Origin: Mya arenaria
Taxonomy: Eukaryota; Mollusca; Bivalvia; Myida; Myidae
Direction: 5' to 3'
DNA length: 64,000 nucleotides
Assembly: GCF_026914265.1 (NCBI RefSeq)
Contig: NC_069130.1
Span: forward strand, 45,469,929 to 45,533,928
Shown here: positions 43,501 through 53,368 of the stretch, in pieces
Layout: each line of letters begins with the position of its first letter
Numbering within the stretch: position 1 is the stretch's first letter
Notes under the pieces: generated by a model
The model's input: the letters and a program-made list of their open reading frames with translations, nothing else
Databases searched by the model: none
What the model was told of the DNA's origin: nothing
Position numbers and translations under genes: made by a program

Positions 43501-44960
43501 AGATAAAAATCAATACACAGAATTGTGTACTATGGGGGGGGGGGGCTCTTAAAGAAGGCTTAAATTAGCCTTCAATGGATAGTATTTCATTAAATAATGG
43601 TGCAGCATAACCAATAATACAAAATGCCTAAAATATACGTTTATCTTTTATGTGTATCAAATTAGAAATGCAATTAATAAATCTGGGTACAATGTAGAAA
43701 ATATACTATAATATCTAATAATGGTGTACTTATTTGATGATGATTGCTGTCACCTTAAATCCGAACACATTTGTTAAACAAGAATAAACATAAAATTGAA
43801 AGTTTCAGAAGAGTTGGAAGAACATCTTTGTTGATATATCCTTTGAATGAATCAACAATGGCACAACAATTTCACAGTTTGAGCTTGGAACAATATATAA
43901 GGCGCGAACTTTGATATTTAACTATTACAAATAACGAACAACGTGTAATTATCACCTTGTGAAACTTTAAAGAAAGGCTCATGAACTCCTTTGAACGTTA
44001 TGTCATAAAAGTATTTGAAGATGAAACCCTTTTATTTAGAACCAAAGTTATATAATTAAAGCTATCAATTAAAATGAAAATAATGCAATGCATATTTATA
44101 AAGAAAACAAAAACATTTAAATGTCTAAATGTTTGACAAATTAACTTTATTTTATAAAACAACATCAATCATATAATTCTATATTGTTAAAATGAAAGGT
44201 CAAAATTGATTATAATTATTTTCTATAATAGTTAACATTAAAACATCTGTTGAAACTAAACACATCATTCTAAGTTTCACTGTAAAGATAGCATTTATTA
44301 TAGACTGAAGAAGCCTTATCTGGTCAGCCCCTTGTCTCCATTTAGTCTTTCCCTTGTCTTACCCTTGTCTTACCCTAGTGCACTACGAAGTGCACTACGA
44401 AGTGAACTGATAGTGAACACGATGTGCACTTACTGTCAAGTTTGGTCTTAACAGTACTGTAGTTTATCAAATGACCATATATCTTTATACTGGTTAATAA
44501 AGATCGGGGACACGTTCTAAAGCACTGTAGTTTATCAAATGACCATATATCTTTTTACTGGTGATTATAGCTTGGGGACACGTTCTAAAGCACTGTAGTT
44601 TATCAAATCACCATATATCTTTATACTGGTTAATAAAGCTCGGGGACACGTTCTAAAGCACTGTAGTTTATCAAATGACCATATATCTTTTTACTTGTGA
44701 TCATAGCTGGGGGACACGTTCTAAAGCACTGTAGTTAATCAAATGACCATATATCTTTATACTGGTGATCATAGCTGGGGGACACGTTCTAAAGCACTGT
44801 AGCTTAACAAGTGACCATATTTAGCTATACTAGTGATCATAGGTGGGGGACACGTTCTAAAGCACTGTAGTTTTACAAATGTCCATATATCTAAATACTG
44901 GTGATCATGGTTGGGGGACAAATTCTTAAGCACTGTAGTTTACCAAATGACCATTTTTAC
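40560..44960 (-). repeat. 68-bp satellite, interrupted by a TIR element
   Basis: Units of the type GGGGACACGTTCTAAAGCAC then TGTAGTTTATCAAATGACCA and TATATCTTTATACTGGTGAT occur at 40560-40877 and resume at 44460-44960. They are the reverse complement of the array at 56.5-59.8 kb. The element at 40878-44459 splits one unit between CACTGTA and GTTTATC. Confidence 0.92.
40878..44459. mobile_element. 3.58-kb TIR element with TA duplication, inserted in the satellite
   Basis: Left terminus CAGTACTGTTAAGACCAAAC plus TT is repeated exactly inverted at the right. TA flanks both sides (40876-40877 and 44460-44461), and removing the element restores a normal satellite unit. Subterminal GTGCACTA/GAACTACTAGTGAAC blocks are present near both ends. 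A block of about 120-130 bp (TGATAAAAAAGAATATTACA...) occurs three times at about 41188, 41344 and 41815. No transposase was found; the longest frames are under 70 codons. TA duplication and CAGT ends suggest the Tc1/mariner/IS630 group, here non-autonomous. Confidence 0.88.
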
Positions 44961-46469
44961 TTATGTTAATAGTTGATTGACACATTTTAAAGTGCTGTAG
45001 TTAAGCAACTGGTGACTTGCTAGGGGACATGTTTAAAAGTGACCAGCTCATAATTTGTTAAGTGCAAAGTGTGTCAAATCATAAGGAGTGTTAAAACAAA
45101 AATAGCAAAAGCTGGAACCCTTTAGCAAAATAATGTTGAAGACCACAATTTCAAACATGTAAATCAAAATTAATTACGGCTGTAGTGTTGCTTGATTGGT
45201 TGATTGACATTATCATGTGATATAATGAATGTTTCCTTAAGGGGTCACCATTTTTGTTAAAGTCCCGGTGGCTGTGTTGACTAGCCGGCTGTTTTTTTAC
45301 TGTATACTTAGTTTTTCCTGCTTCAATGCTTCATATGAGTAGTTATGGCAGTGACAGCTGATACGAAGTTCTAAATCTTAAGCAATGCAGTTTATCAACT
45401 GATCACCTGGAATCATGACTTGAGATTGGATTTTGGATTCACTTGAGGAGCAAAGAGATGTTAAGTTTGATTCACCTGAAAAACTATGAAAAAAAGGTTG
45501 TTTGATTTGAAGTTTACAGATAAAACTCAGGATCTTTACAAGTGTAAGAAATGTGGTGAGAATCAGTAAAGACTTAAAAGATAGTCTTCACTGGATGTGT
45601 TAAGAAATAGGTAACTTTTGGTTTAGTGAAGAGACATAAAAATGGAATTAGAGAAAAAAGGTCGCATTGGATTAAGAAAGTGATCTACAAGAATAGGTTT
45701 ATGTGAAGAAAACTACTAGCTCAACAATTGGATTCACCTGAGGAGTTACAAGAACATTGGATTAAGAAGATCTACAAAAATAGGTTGGATTATGTGAAGA
45801 AACTACTAGATGAACAGAATTGGATTCTCCTGAGGAATTACAAGAAACTATATGATGAAGGTCTTTTTTACTGTGCTTTGAAAAAAGTTCATCTGAAATG
45901 GGCCAAAGTTGAAGAGAAGATTGAAATAATATGAAAGAATTGTGTGGATTTTAGATGACATGATTGAGTCTGTGACAAAAACACTTCCATTGTAGGTAGT
46001 TTTCTATGCTTGGTGAAATTGAGAAATAATTTTTCATACAAGTATGGTTACTTATCTGCATGGAAAAATCAACATAAGCGGAACTTATGTGAACTGTGTC
46101 ACAAATTAATTCTTCTGTAAAAGTACACAGTAACTATTATACACTTTTGTTTGCAAATCAGCTAGAATACATAGATCAAGGGTCTGAAGCATTGATTGAT
46201 CTTGGCTTTTGTTCACGCTTAAACCACCAAGTGAATTTCCTTTCAAGTCTGACAGCTATGGCCTGTCATTTAACTTCATGCATCATTTTGCTAACATCAT
46301 CCGCAATTTGACCTATTGTTTAACTAATCACATAGAACTTTCTACCAAAAAAGTGGGCTCATTTCCACACAAACCATCCATGTTCAGTTTGCATTGATCT
46401 CCCCTTGACCGGGGCTTTAAAGTATACTGCTTACAACAACTGCATGGTTACAAAGGGAAATCTTTAAAG
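44961..46469. other. Intergenic DNA with internally duplicated, possibly decayed coding-like segment
   Basis: Between about 45430 and 45935, phrases such as GGATTCACCTGAGGAG and TGGATTAAGAA recur two or three times. A 68-codon plus-strand frame (45728-45934, no ATG; SPEELQEHWIKKIYK then DYVKKLLDEQNW) looks amphipathic and charged but has no recognised family and lacks supported splice sites. It may be a relic. Confidence 0.35.
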
Positions 46470-47495
46470 AGTTGATCATGACTACCTGGGTTATCTTTTA
46501 AGAGTTCATCATGACTACCTGGGATATCTTTGAAGAGGGGATCATGAATATCTGGGATATCTTTGAAGAGGGGATCATGACTACCTGGGATATCTTTGAA
46601 TGGGGGATCATAACTACCTGGGATATCTTTTAGAGGTGATCATGAATATCTGGGATATCTTTGAAGAGGGGATCATAACTACCTGGGATATCTTTTAGAG
46701 GTGATCATGAATATCTGGGATATCTTTTAATAGTTGATCATGACTACCTGGGATATCTTTGAAGAGGGGATTATGAATATCTGGGATATCTTTGAAGAGG
46801 TGATCATGACTACCTGGGAAATCTTTGAAGAGGTGATCATGACTACCTGGGATATCTTTGAAGAGTTGATCATAAATAACTGGGATGTCTTTGAAGAGAT
46901 GATCGTGAATATCTTTGAAGAGTTGATTATGAATACCAGGGATATCTCTGAAGAGTTGATCATGCAAATATCTGAGATATTTTTAAAGAGGTGATCAGGA
47001 CTACCTGGGAGGTCTTTGAAGAGGTGATCATGAATACCTGGGATATCTTTGAAGAGTTGATCATGACTACCATGGATATCTCTGAAGAGTTGATCATAAC
47101 TGTTTGGGATACCTTTGAAGAGGTGATCATGACTACCTGGGATAGATATCTTTGTAGAGGTGATCATAAATAACTGGGATATCTTTGAAAAGGTGATCAT
47201 GAATATCTTAATAGTTGATCATGACTACCTGGGATATCTTTGAAGAGTTGATCATGACAACATGGTATATCTTTGAAGAGTTGATCATGACTTCCTGGGA
47301 TATCTTTGAAGAGTTGATCATGACTACATGGGATATCTTTGAAGAGGTGATCATGAATATCTTTGAAGAGTTGATCATAAATACCTGGGATATCTTTTAA
47401 GAGGTGACCATGCATACCTGGGATAACTTGAAAGAGTTTATCATGACTATCTTTACCTGGGATATCTTTGAAGAGTTCATCATGACTACCTGAAG
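46470..47495. repeat. 33-bp minisatellite, about 30 units
   Basis: The unit is GATCATGACTACCTGGGATA then TCTTTGAAGAGTT, with frequent GATCATGAATATCTGGG variants and some shortened units. As 33 is a multiple of three, long open frames arise on both strands (up to 157 codons on the minus strand). These are not taken as genes. Confidence 0.92.
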
Positions 47496-48007
47496 GTGGT
47501 ATAAATTAACCATCTGCTTTTTGCAAAATGGAAAAATGCTTTTAATCATGCCTTAATACATGTAACAGATACTTTTTCAAGCTTCCTGTTGACCTTAGTT
47601 ATAAGGATTGTAGTAATCACTTCATACAAGAAATCAACATTTTTAAATACTTTATTTGAAATCATAATATGAAAATAAAATAAATCCATTCAAACAAGTG
47701 CTGACACAGCAATTTGACAATTGTTCTGGACAGGGATTACTTTACACAGAAAGGCAATTGTTCAATGTTCTGTTTGCATACATAAAAGCCCATATTAGGG
47801 AGAAACATTTACAGATATGCATCTTGATGAACCCACTGGTTCAATGAACTTTTAAAAGTTTGAAGGCAAAGCTATTACATTTGAGATGAACAGTTACCTT
47901 AAATGGAGCTTTAAGCAAAAATCTTAGTAATACACTATCTAATATAAAAGTAAGGTAAAAAAGTTCTTAGTTTAAGCTAACTTCTCTAAAATAAATAGGG
48001 TTGGTCA
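47496..48007. other. AT-rich intergenic DNA
   Basis: No gene, array or inverted repeat noticed. Confidence 0.5.
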
Positions 48008-49050
48008 GTGTGCTTTTTTTTCTAAAAAAAAAAGGGGCCCATGAGGGCCTATGCTCTACTGGCATGGCTCATGTGGTTATTTTTAATCCAGATATTGTTT
48101 ACGTTTTGTGTTTGGGTTAGCTTAAAAGTGTTGTAAGCAGATTAGTTGCATGAACTACTAGTATTCTGATATGTGCCAAGTAAAGGTCATCTGAGGAGAA
48201 TAAAATTTGCTACAAAACTGTACTATTGGTCAAAATTTCATTTTTGTAGCTTTAAAAGGACAAAAGGGATGGGGCCAGCTTTGGCCCCGGCCCAGGGCAC
48301 ATAATTTCAACTGTTTTGCTAGACTGTGTACATACATGTATAATGCTCCACAACAAATATCAAAGATATGAGCATTGTGGTTTGAAACAAGAAGATTTTG
48401 AAAATAGTTCTTAAAAAACTTGTGACCCCCGGGGGCAGTGCCAGTTTTGACCCTAGGGGCATAATTTGAACAACCCTGGTAGCAGACCACTAAAATAATC
48501 CCTATTCAAAATAACAAGGGTCTGCATAGTTGTTTCAGACATAAAGATTTTCAAACATTTCCCAATTTAAGTATATCAAACCTGTGAACCCAGTGGCGTG
48601 GCCAATAATGACCCCAGGGGCCTAATTTAAACAATTTTTCACATGAATTTGTGACTTTACATGTAAACTTTTCTAAAAATAGACTTCGCTCATGTAGACT
48701 TGGCTAAAAATAGACTTACATAAAAATAGCATTTTTTGAGGCCCATAAACTAGGCATGCATGGGCGGATCTGGTTTTCAAAAGGAACCAAGCACTAATTG
48801 ATATCTTAATACTGTACAAGTTTCATCTATATACAATCAAAACTGAAGACTGTATCATGTTCACAAGCAATTGTTTACAGACGTTCAAGGCCCATAATCT
48901 AGGCATGCATGGGCAGATCTGACTGGTTTTCGAAAGGAACCGAGCTATTGGATATCTAAATACTGTTTTTTTGAGATACAATCATAACTAAAGACTGTAT
49001 GGTGTTCACAAGCAATTGTTTACAGGCGCTCGGAAGCACATAATACATAC
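48008..49050 (+). mobile_element. Decayed tandem-repeat element (HINE-like family B)
   Basis: Begins near GGGGCCCATGAGGGCCTATG, then CTCTACTGGCATGGCTCATG. Core units contain ACCCCAGGGGCATAATTTGA-type phrases at about 48280, 48445 and 48610. Two later units of about 150 bp start GGCCCATAA.CTAGGCATGC (48740 and 48889) and end GTTCACAAGCAATTGTTTAC. No clear 3' hairpin was found. This is the same style of element as A, C and D but degenerate. Confidence 0.55.
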
Positions 49051-49164
49051 ACATTACAATCACATTAGATATTCTGATCTTTGGTCAGTAAAGCTAAAAT
49101 TAACACTGTGATTATGTACCAAAACTACCTATATCAGGGTATATCACTATTGTATTATTTAGGA

Positions 49165-51440
49165 TATACAAGAGCTGTCATGGGGCAGTGCTCTCAACTG
49201 TATGCCGCTTTGTCTTAGAAAAGAATACAATAATGATAAAGGTAATATGCAATAAAGAGACAAAATAAAAATTAAGCAAGAAATGCTGCAATGCAAAAAA
49301 AAACAAGTTTTCTATGATTGACAGACAAACCTAATTTTGCTTTTCCAATAAGATCTGTCCCAGAGACCTAGTTTTTGACCCTAGATGACACACTTTATCA
49401 TCTAAGATTTCATGTACATAAATATTTTTAAAGTTAATTAAAATTTAAATTTTTGAAAAATATGGTTAGATCTGAAATTCATGATTGGGATGTGTGTTTA
49501 TAAAATAACAATTGAATTTAGTTATTAACTGATATGGATAGCTTTGGTAAGCATAATTTTTTTTTTATGACATCAGGAAAGTATTTCCTAAGATTTGACC
49601 TAGTGACTTAGTTTTTGATCTGAGGTGACCTATATTCACAAATGATTAAGACAACATGTAGACAAATATTCAGACCAAGTTTAAAAAAGATTTGACTAAA
49701 ATTAATGAATTTTTATGACTGTGGAATTCTTTCTTCTAAGATTTGACCTTGTGACCTAGGTTTTGACCGGGGATGACCCATATTATTAAACTTTTAAGAT
49801 ATTATGCAGACAAATATTCTGACCAAGTTTCATAAAGATTTGACAACAAGAGTGACACTCACAAAATACGCCCATCAATAATTTCTTGGATTCTAAGACA
49901 ACTTACTGTCACATTGGCCCTTTGAGGCAAAGCATTTATACCGGCAAACATTCTTGGTAAAGATTTTATAGCTACAAACATTTTCAGCAAGTTTGGTGAA
50001 GGTCAGATGAGAATTGTTCAAGCTAGAGAGTAGACAAAGCTTAAATGGCAAGGGCAGTAATCCTGAAGTGCTTCGGGGCATTTGGCTGATTATCATACTT
50101 GACCGATTTATTTTACCAACAAATATTTTCAGCAAGTTTGGTGAAGATCAGATGATAACTGTTCAAATTGGACAGTGGACAAAGCAAAAATGGCAAATTT
50201 TGACCAATTCAAGGGCCATAATCCTGAAGAGCCTGGCTGGTTATAGAACTTTGCCAAGAATATATACCAACAAACATTTATAGTAGCAAGTTTGGTGAAA
50301 TTCGGATAAAAACTGTTCAAGTTTGAGAGTAGACAAAGCTAAAATGGCCAATTTTGATAAATTCAGGGGGCCATAACTCTGGAGTGCCTAAAGCGATTAG
50401 GCTGGTTATCGAACTTGACCTAGATATTTCACCAACAAACACTTTCATGAAGTTTGGTGGAAATTGGATGAGAAATGTTCAAGTTAGAGAGCGGACAGAG
50501 CTAAAATGGACAATTTTGACAAATTCAGGGGGCCATAACTCTGGAGTGCCTAAAGCGATTTGGCTGGTTATTGAACTTGACCGAGATATTTCACCAACAA
50601 ACACTTTCATGACGTTTGGTGGAAATTGGATGAGAAATGATCAAGTTAGAGAGCGGACAAAGCTAAAATGGCCAATTTTGACAAATTCAGGGGGCCATAA
50701 CTCTTGAGTGCCTAAAGCGATTTGGCTGGTTATCGAACTTGACCTAGATATTTCACCAACAAACACTTTCATGAAGTTTGGTGGAAATTGGATGAGAAAT
50801 GTTCAAGTTAGAGAGCGGACAACATTGTGGAGCCGCCCAATTTTGACAAATTCAGGGGGCCATAACTCTGGAGTGCCTAGAGCGATTTGGCTGGTTATCG
50901 AACTTGACCTAGATATTTCACCAACAAACACTTCCATGAAGTTTGGTGGAAATTGGATGAGAAATGTTCAAGTAAGAGAGCGGACAACATTGTGGCGCCG
51001 ACCGCCCGCCCGCCATGGGTGTTCCCATAATACGGCCATCGTAAGATGGGCGTATAAAAATTGTTCAATTTATGATGTGGAATGATTTTCCTAAGATTTG
51101 ACCTAGTGACCTAGAATGTGAACCGAGATGGCCCATATTAAAAAACTTTCAAGATAGTATGCAGACAAATATTCTGACCAAGTTTCATAAAGATATGAAA
51201 AAAATGTTGAATTTAGGACATGTAAATATTTTCTCTAAGATGTGACCTAGTGACCTAGAATTTGACCAGGGATGACCCATATTCATATATCTTCAAGATA
51301 ACATGCCAACAAATAGTCTGACCAAGTTTGATTACCATTGGATAAAAACTCTTGATTTTATTACATAAAATGAAAACTTTAACGCAGAATTGTTAACGAT
51401 AGTATAGCCCACCTATTCTTCGAATAGTCGAGCTAAAAAT
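49165..51440 (+). mobile_element. Tandem-repeat element (host), split by element C
   Basis: The 5' end is ATACAAGAGCTGTCATGGGG. Core units of about 170-190 bp carry AAGATTTGACCTAGTGACCT, GATGACCCATATT and TCTGACCAAGTTTCATAAAG, found both at 49320-49845 and again at 51060-51340. The 3' end near 51405-51437 has CTATTCTTCGAATAG and ends GAGCTAAAAA. The nested element C lies inside one core unit. Confidence 0.65.
49846..51057 (+). mobile_element. Tandem-repeat element C, Helentron/HINE-like, nested
   Basis: Starts ACAAGAGTGACACTCACAAA then ATACGCCCATC. The core has about 6 units, the last four spaced about 162 bp (CAGGGGGCCATAACTCTGGA). A CCGCCCGCCCGCC tract follows, and the 3' hairpin ATACGGCCATC-GTAA-GATGGGCGTAT ends in AAAAA. 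The 5' ATACGCCCATC is the inverse of the 3' GATGGGCGTAT. A period of 54 codons yields open plus-strand frames (50354-51085) that are not believed to be genes. Confidence 0.75.
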
Positions 51441-51829
51441 GCACAAATAATAATTTGCAATGCTAATAAGCTCTTGCTCAATTTCATCATGTCCCTTTCA
51501 CATATGAGTTGGACTGATTATCAATCACTAAATATTAATGGTCCTAGGTCAAAGAATTCAAGGGTCATTGTGCAGAATAACCACTGTTTGCCATTACCTT
51601 CACCTTCGACCAAAAACAATACTTGTCATGTTCTGGTCAAATATAACCTACCATAAATGTTTCATGGTGTGAAGTCAACCTACAAAATGTATTTTCAAGT
51701 TATTCAAAAATATAAATGTGTCTGTTTGAAATATAAATGTGTCTGTTTGAAAACATATGCTAAAACATATGCCCATTTGTTTTTACAATAGTGGCATGAT
51801 ACATATAAAATATCTTTAAGGTCAATAAA
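51441..51829. other. Intergenic DNA
   Basis: Short direct repeats (AAATATAAATGTGTCTGTTTG twice near 51712-51750). It should contain the 3' UTR if the candidate exon at 51830-52015 is real. Confidence 0.45.
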
Positions 51830-52015
51830 TCAATGACACAATGCAGCACAAAAGAGGTCTTTTATATCACAGATTCTCTGCAAGCCGAGGTAGGGTAATT
51901 CCATCCAAAGAGCATGCAAACTGACAACAGCCTGTTGAAGAGATTTTCCTGAGGAACAATCCTGGGGATTCATTCCCTTCCTTCTGTCAGAGTAGAGACG
52001 TTTCAAACTGACAGC
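51830..52015 (-). CDS. Candidate alternative terminal exon
   Basis: A TAAAATTGCAG acceptor on the minus strand precedes a 61-codon open exon in phase 0 (AVSLKRLYSDRRKGMNPQDC..., ending LFCAALCH and TGA). The candidate exon at 53197-53124 ends in phase 0, so this exon or the one at 52882 could follow it. No domain recognised. A TTAA-flanked MITE lies between this exon and the other candidate 3' end. Confidence 0.3.
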   Translation of the reverse strand, partial: AVSLKRLYSDRRKGMNPQDCSSGKSLQQAVVSLHALWMELPYLGLQRICDIKDLFCAALCH

Positions 52016-52175
52016 CTGCAATTTTAATGTACATATTTGAAAACTGTTTATATTCACAGTGACTTTTTATAATTTTTTTTACATAAAGTGATGTTACATA
52101 AAATGTTGCCCATATACAATAAAATGATTTAACAGACTATCATAAACAATAAGTCTACAAGTACGGTATAAGACC

Positions 52176-52559
52176 TTAAAGGGACTGTACACCAGACTGG
52201 CACTAAAAAAGTTTTTTTTCTGTAACATATCTCAGGACAATTATTTAATAGAATGTGTTACGCTTTTATGTCATAATTGTAAAAAAAGTACAAACATGTA
52301 AAAAAAAATGTGTCACCAAAATTGAAGTCCAGTGTTGTATCAACTGTGCTACGAAGGCTTACTTCAATCAAGTGGTATATTAAAGCTATACACCTAACTT
52401 GGTAATATCATGTGATAACATAGACTAGCCAATCACGCATAAGAAATGAATTCTACTAGATAGACATACCCAGTAATCTTTTTGAATGGAAAAATATGAA
52501 ATAACTGCTAAACTTAATAATCTTGCAAATTGATCATCTGGTGCACACTGTTGCTTTAA
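52176..52559. mobile_element. 384-bp TTAA-bounded MITE
   Basis: Left TTAAAGGGACTGTACACCAG and right end (inverse TTAAAGCAACAGTGTGCACCAG) are imperfect TIRs, with TTAA at both extremes. No coding capacity. Different from the TTAAAGCTGC family. Confidence 0.7.
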
Positions 52560-52798
52560 CAGCAATTAAAAAAAAACACATTCATGAAACAAATTATATA
52601 ATTTACTTTGCCTGTATATAATTATTTAAAACTATATTTATTTATTTTTTTAATTATTTTTAGTTTTAAATACAGAAATGCTTATGCTGAGGACTTGGAA
52701 AGTTTTATTCTTACACATGGAAGTGGTGCAGAATGTATCCATTAATAGGCAGATGTAATTCTGTAGATGTTTTCATGGCTGCTACTGATATCATGGAC

Positions 52799-53197
52799 TC
52801 AACTGTTGGTCCAGGCAGCGATATATCTGCCATCTCTGTGGAAGGCTCTGGATGAAGGGCGGCAAAGGTCCATGATCAACTCCTAATAGCAATATGAATT
52901 ATTATTCAGAGTATGAGATGCACTATTTATTGAACATGTAAATGTACATGGGTATATTATTTTTGTTCTCACTCATCAACTCAATACTCTTTAAATCGTT
53001 GTTTATATTTCAATCTTGTACTTGTGTATAGACCTGTACTTGTTCATAGACATTTCCTTTAGGCCTGGCGGAAACAATAAATGTCTTATCATACAAAATT
53101 ACAAACACAAAGCACAGTCTTACCAGTTGGCGTTTCAACACAGTTTGTTCTTCAACATTCCAGAAGCAAGCACGTGTAGACAGACACCAAGCACACA
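52799..53197 (-). CDS. Candidate 3' exons of an unknown gene
   Basis: Exon A (53197-53124) is open with CAWCLSTRACFWNVEEQ, then TVLKRQL before donor GTAAGA. Exon B (52882-52799) follows a TTGCTATTAG acceptor in phase 0 and encodes ELIMDLCRPSSRAFHRDG, then RYIAAWTNS and TGA. The phase match and protein-like composition across the junction argue for a real spliced transcript. The acceptor of exon A (CCCTAAAG) is weak and implies an upstream exon ending after one base of a codon. No upstream exon was identified; the next candidate coding sequence on this strand is at 60.7-60.9 kb and does not match in phase. Function unknown. Confidence 0.4.
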
Positions 53198-53368
53198 CTT
53201 TAGGGTGATAGTGGTGGTGGTCATTTTGTGCTATTGTGCATCTAATAGCTTGTTAACTGCTACAGGTCTTTTTAGGCCAAATCTAAAAAAAATGAACATC
53301 TGTCAATTGACCTACAGTGCATGAGAAAGTCACCTTTATAGAGATATATGGTAAGAGAATTTAATTAA

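Noticed and set aside
45728-45934. 68-codon charged frame as a real gene
   Set aside because: It starts without ATG, neighbouring copies of the same phrases are broken, and no splice sites join it to other open segments.
50354-51085. Two adjacent plus-strand frames of 117 and 125 codons
   Set aside because: Periodic translations of the 162-bp core of element C; no start context, splice sites or non-repetitive portion.
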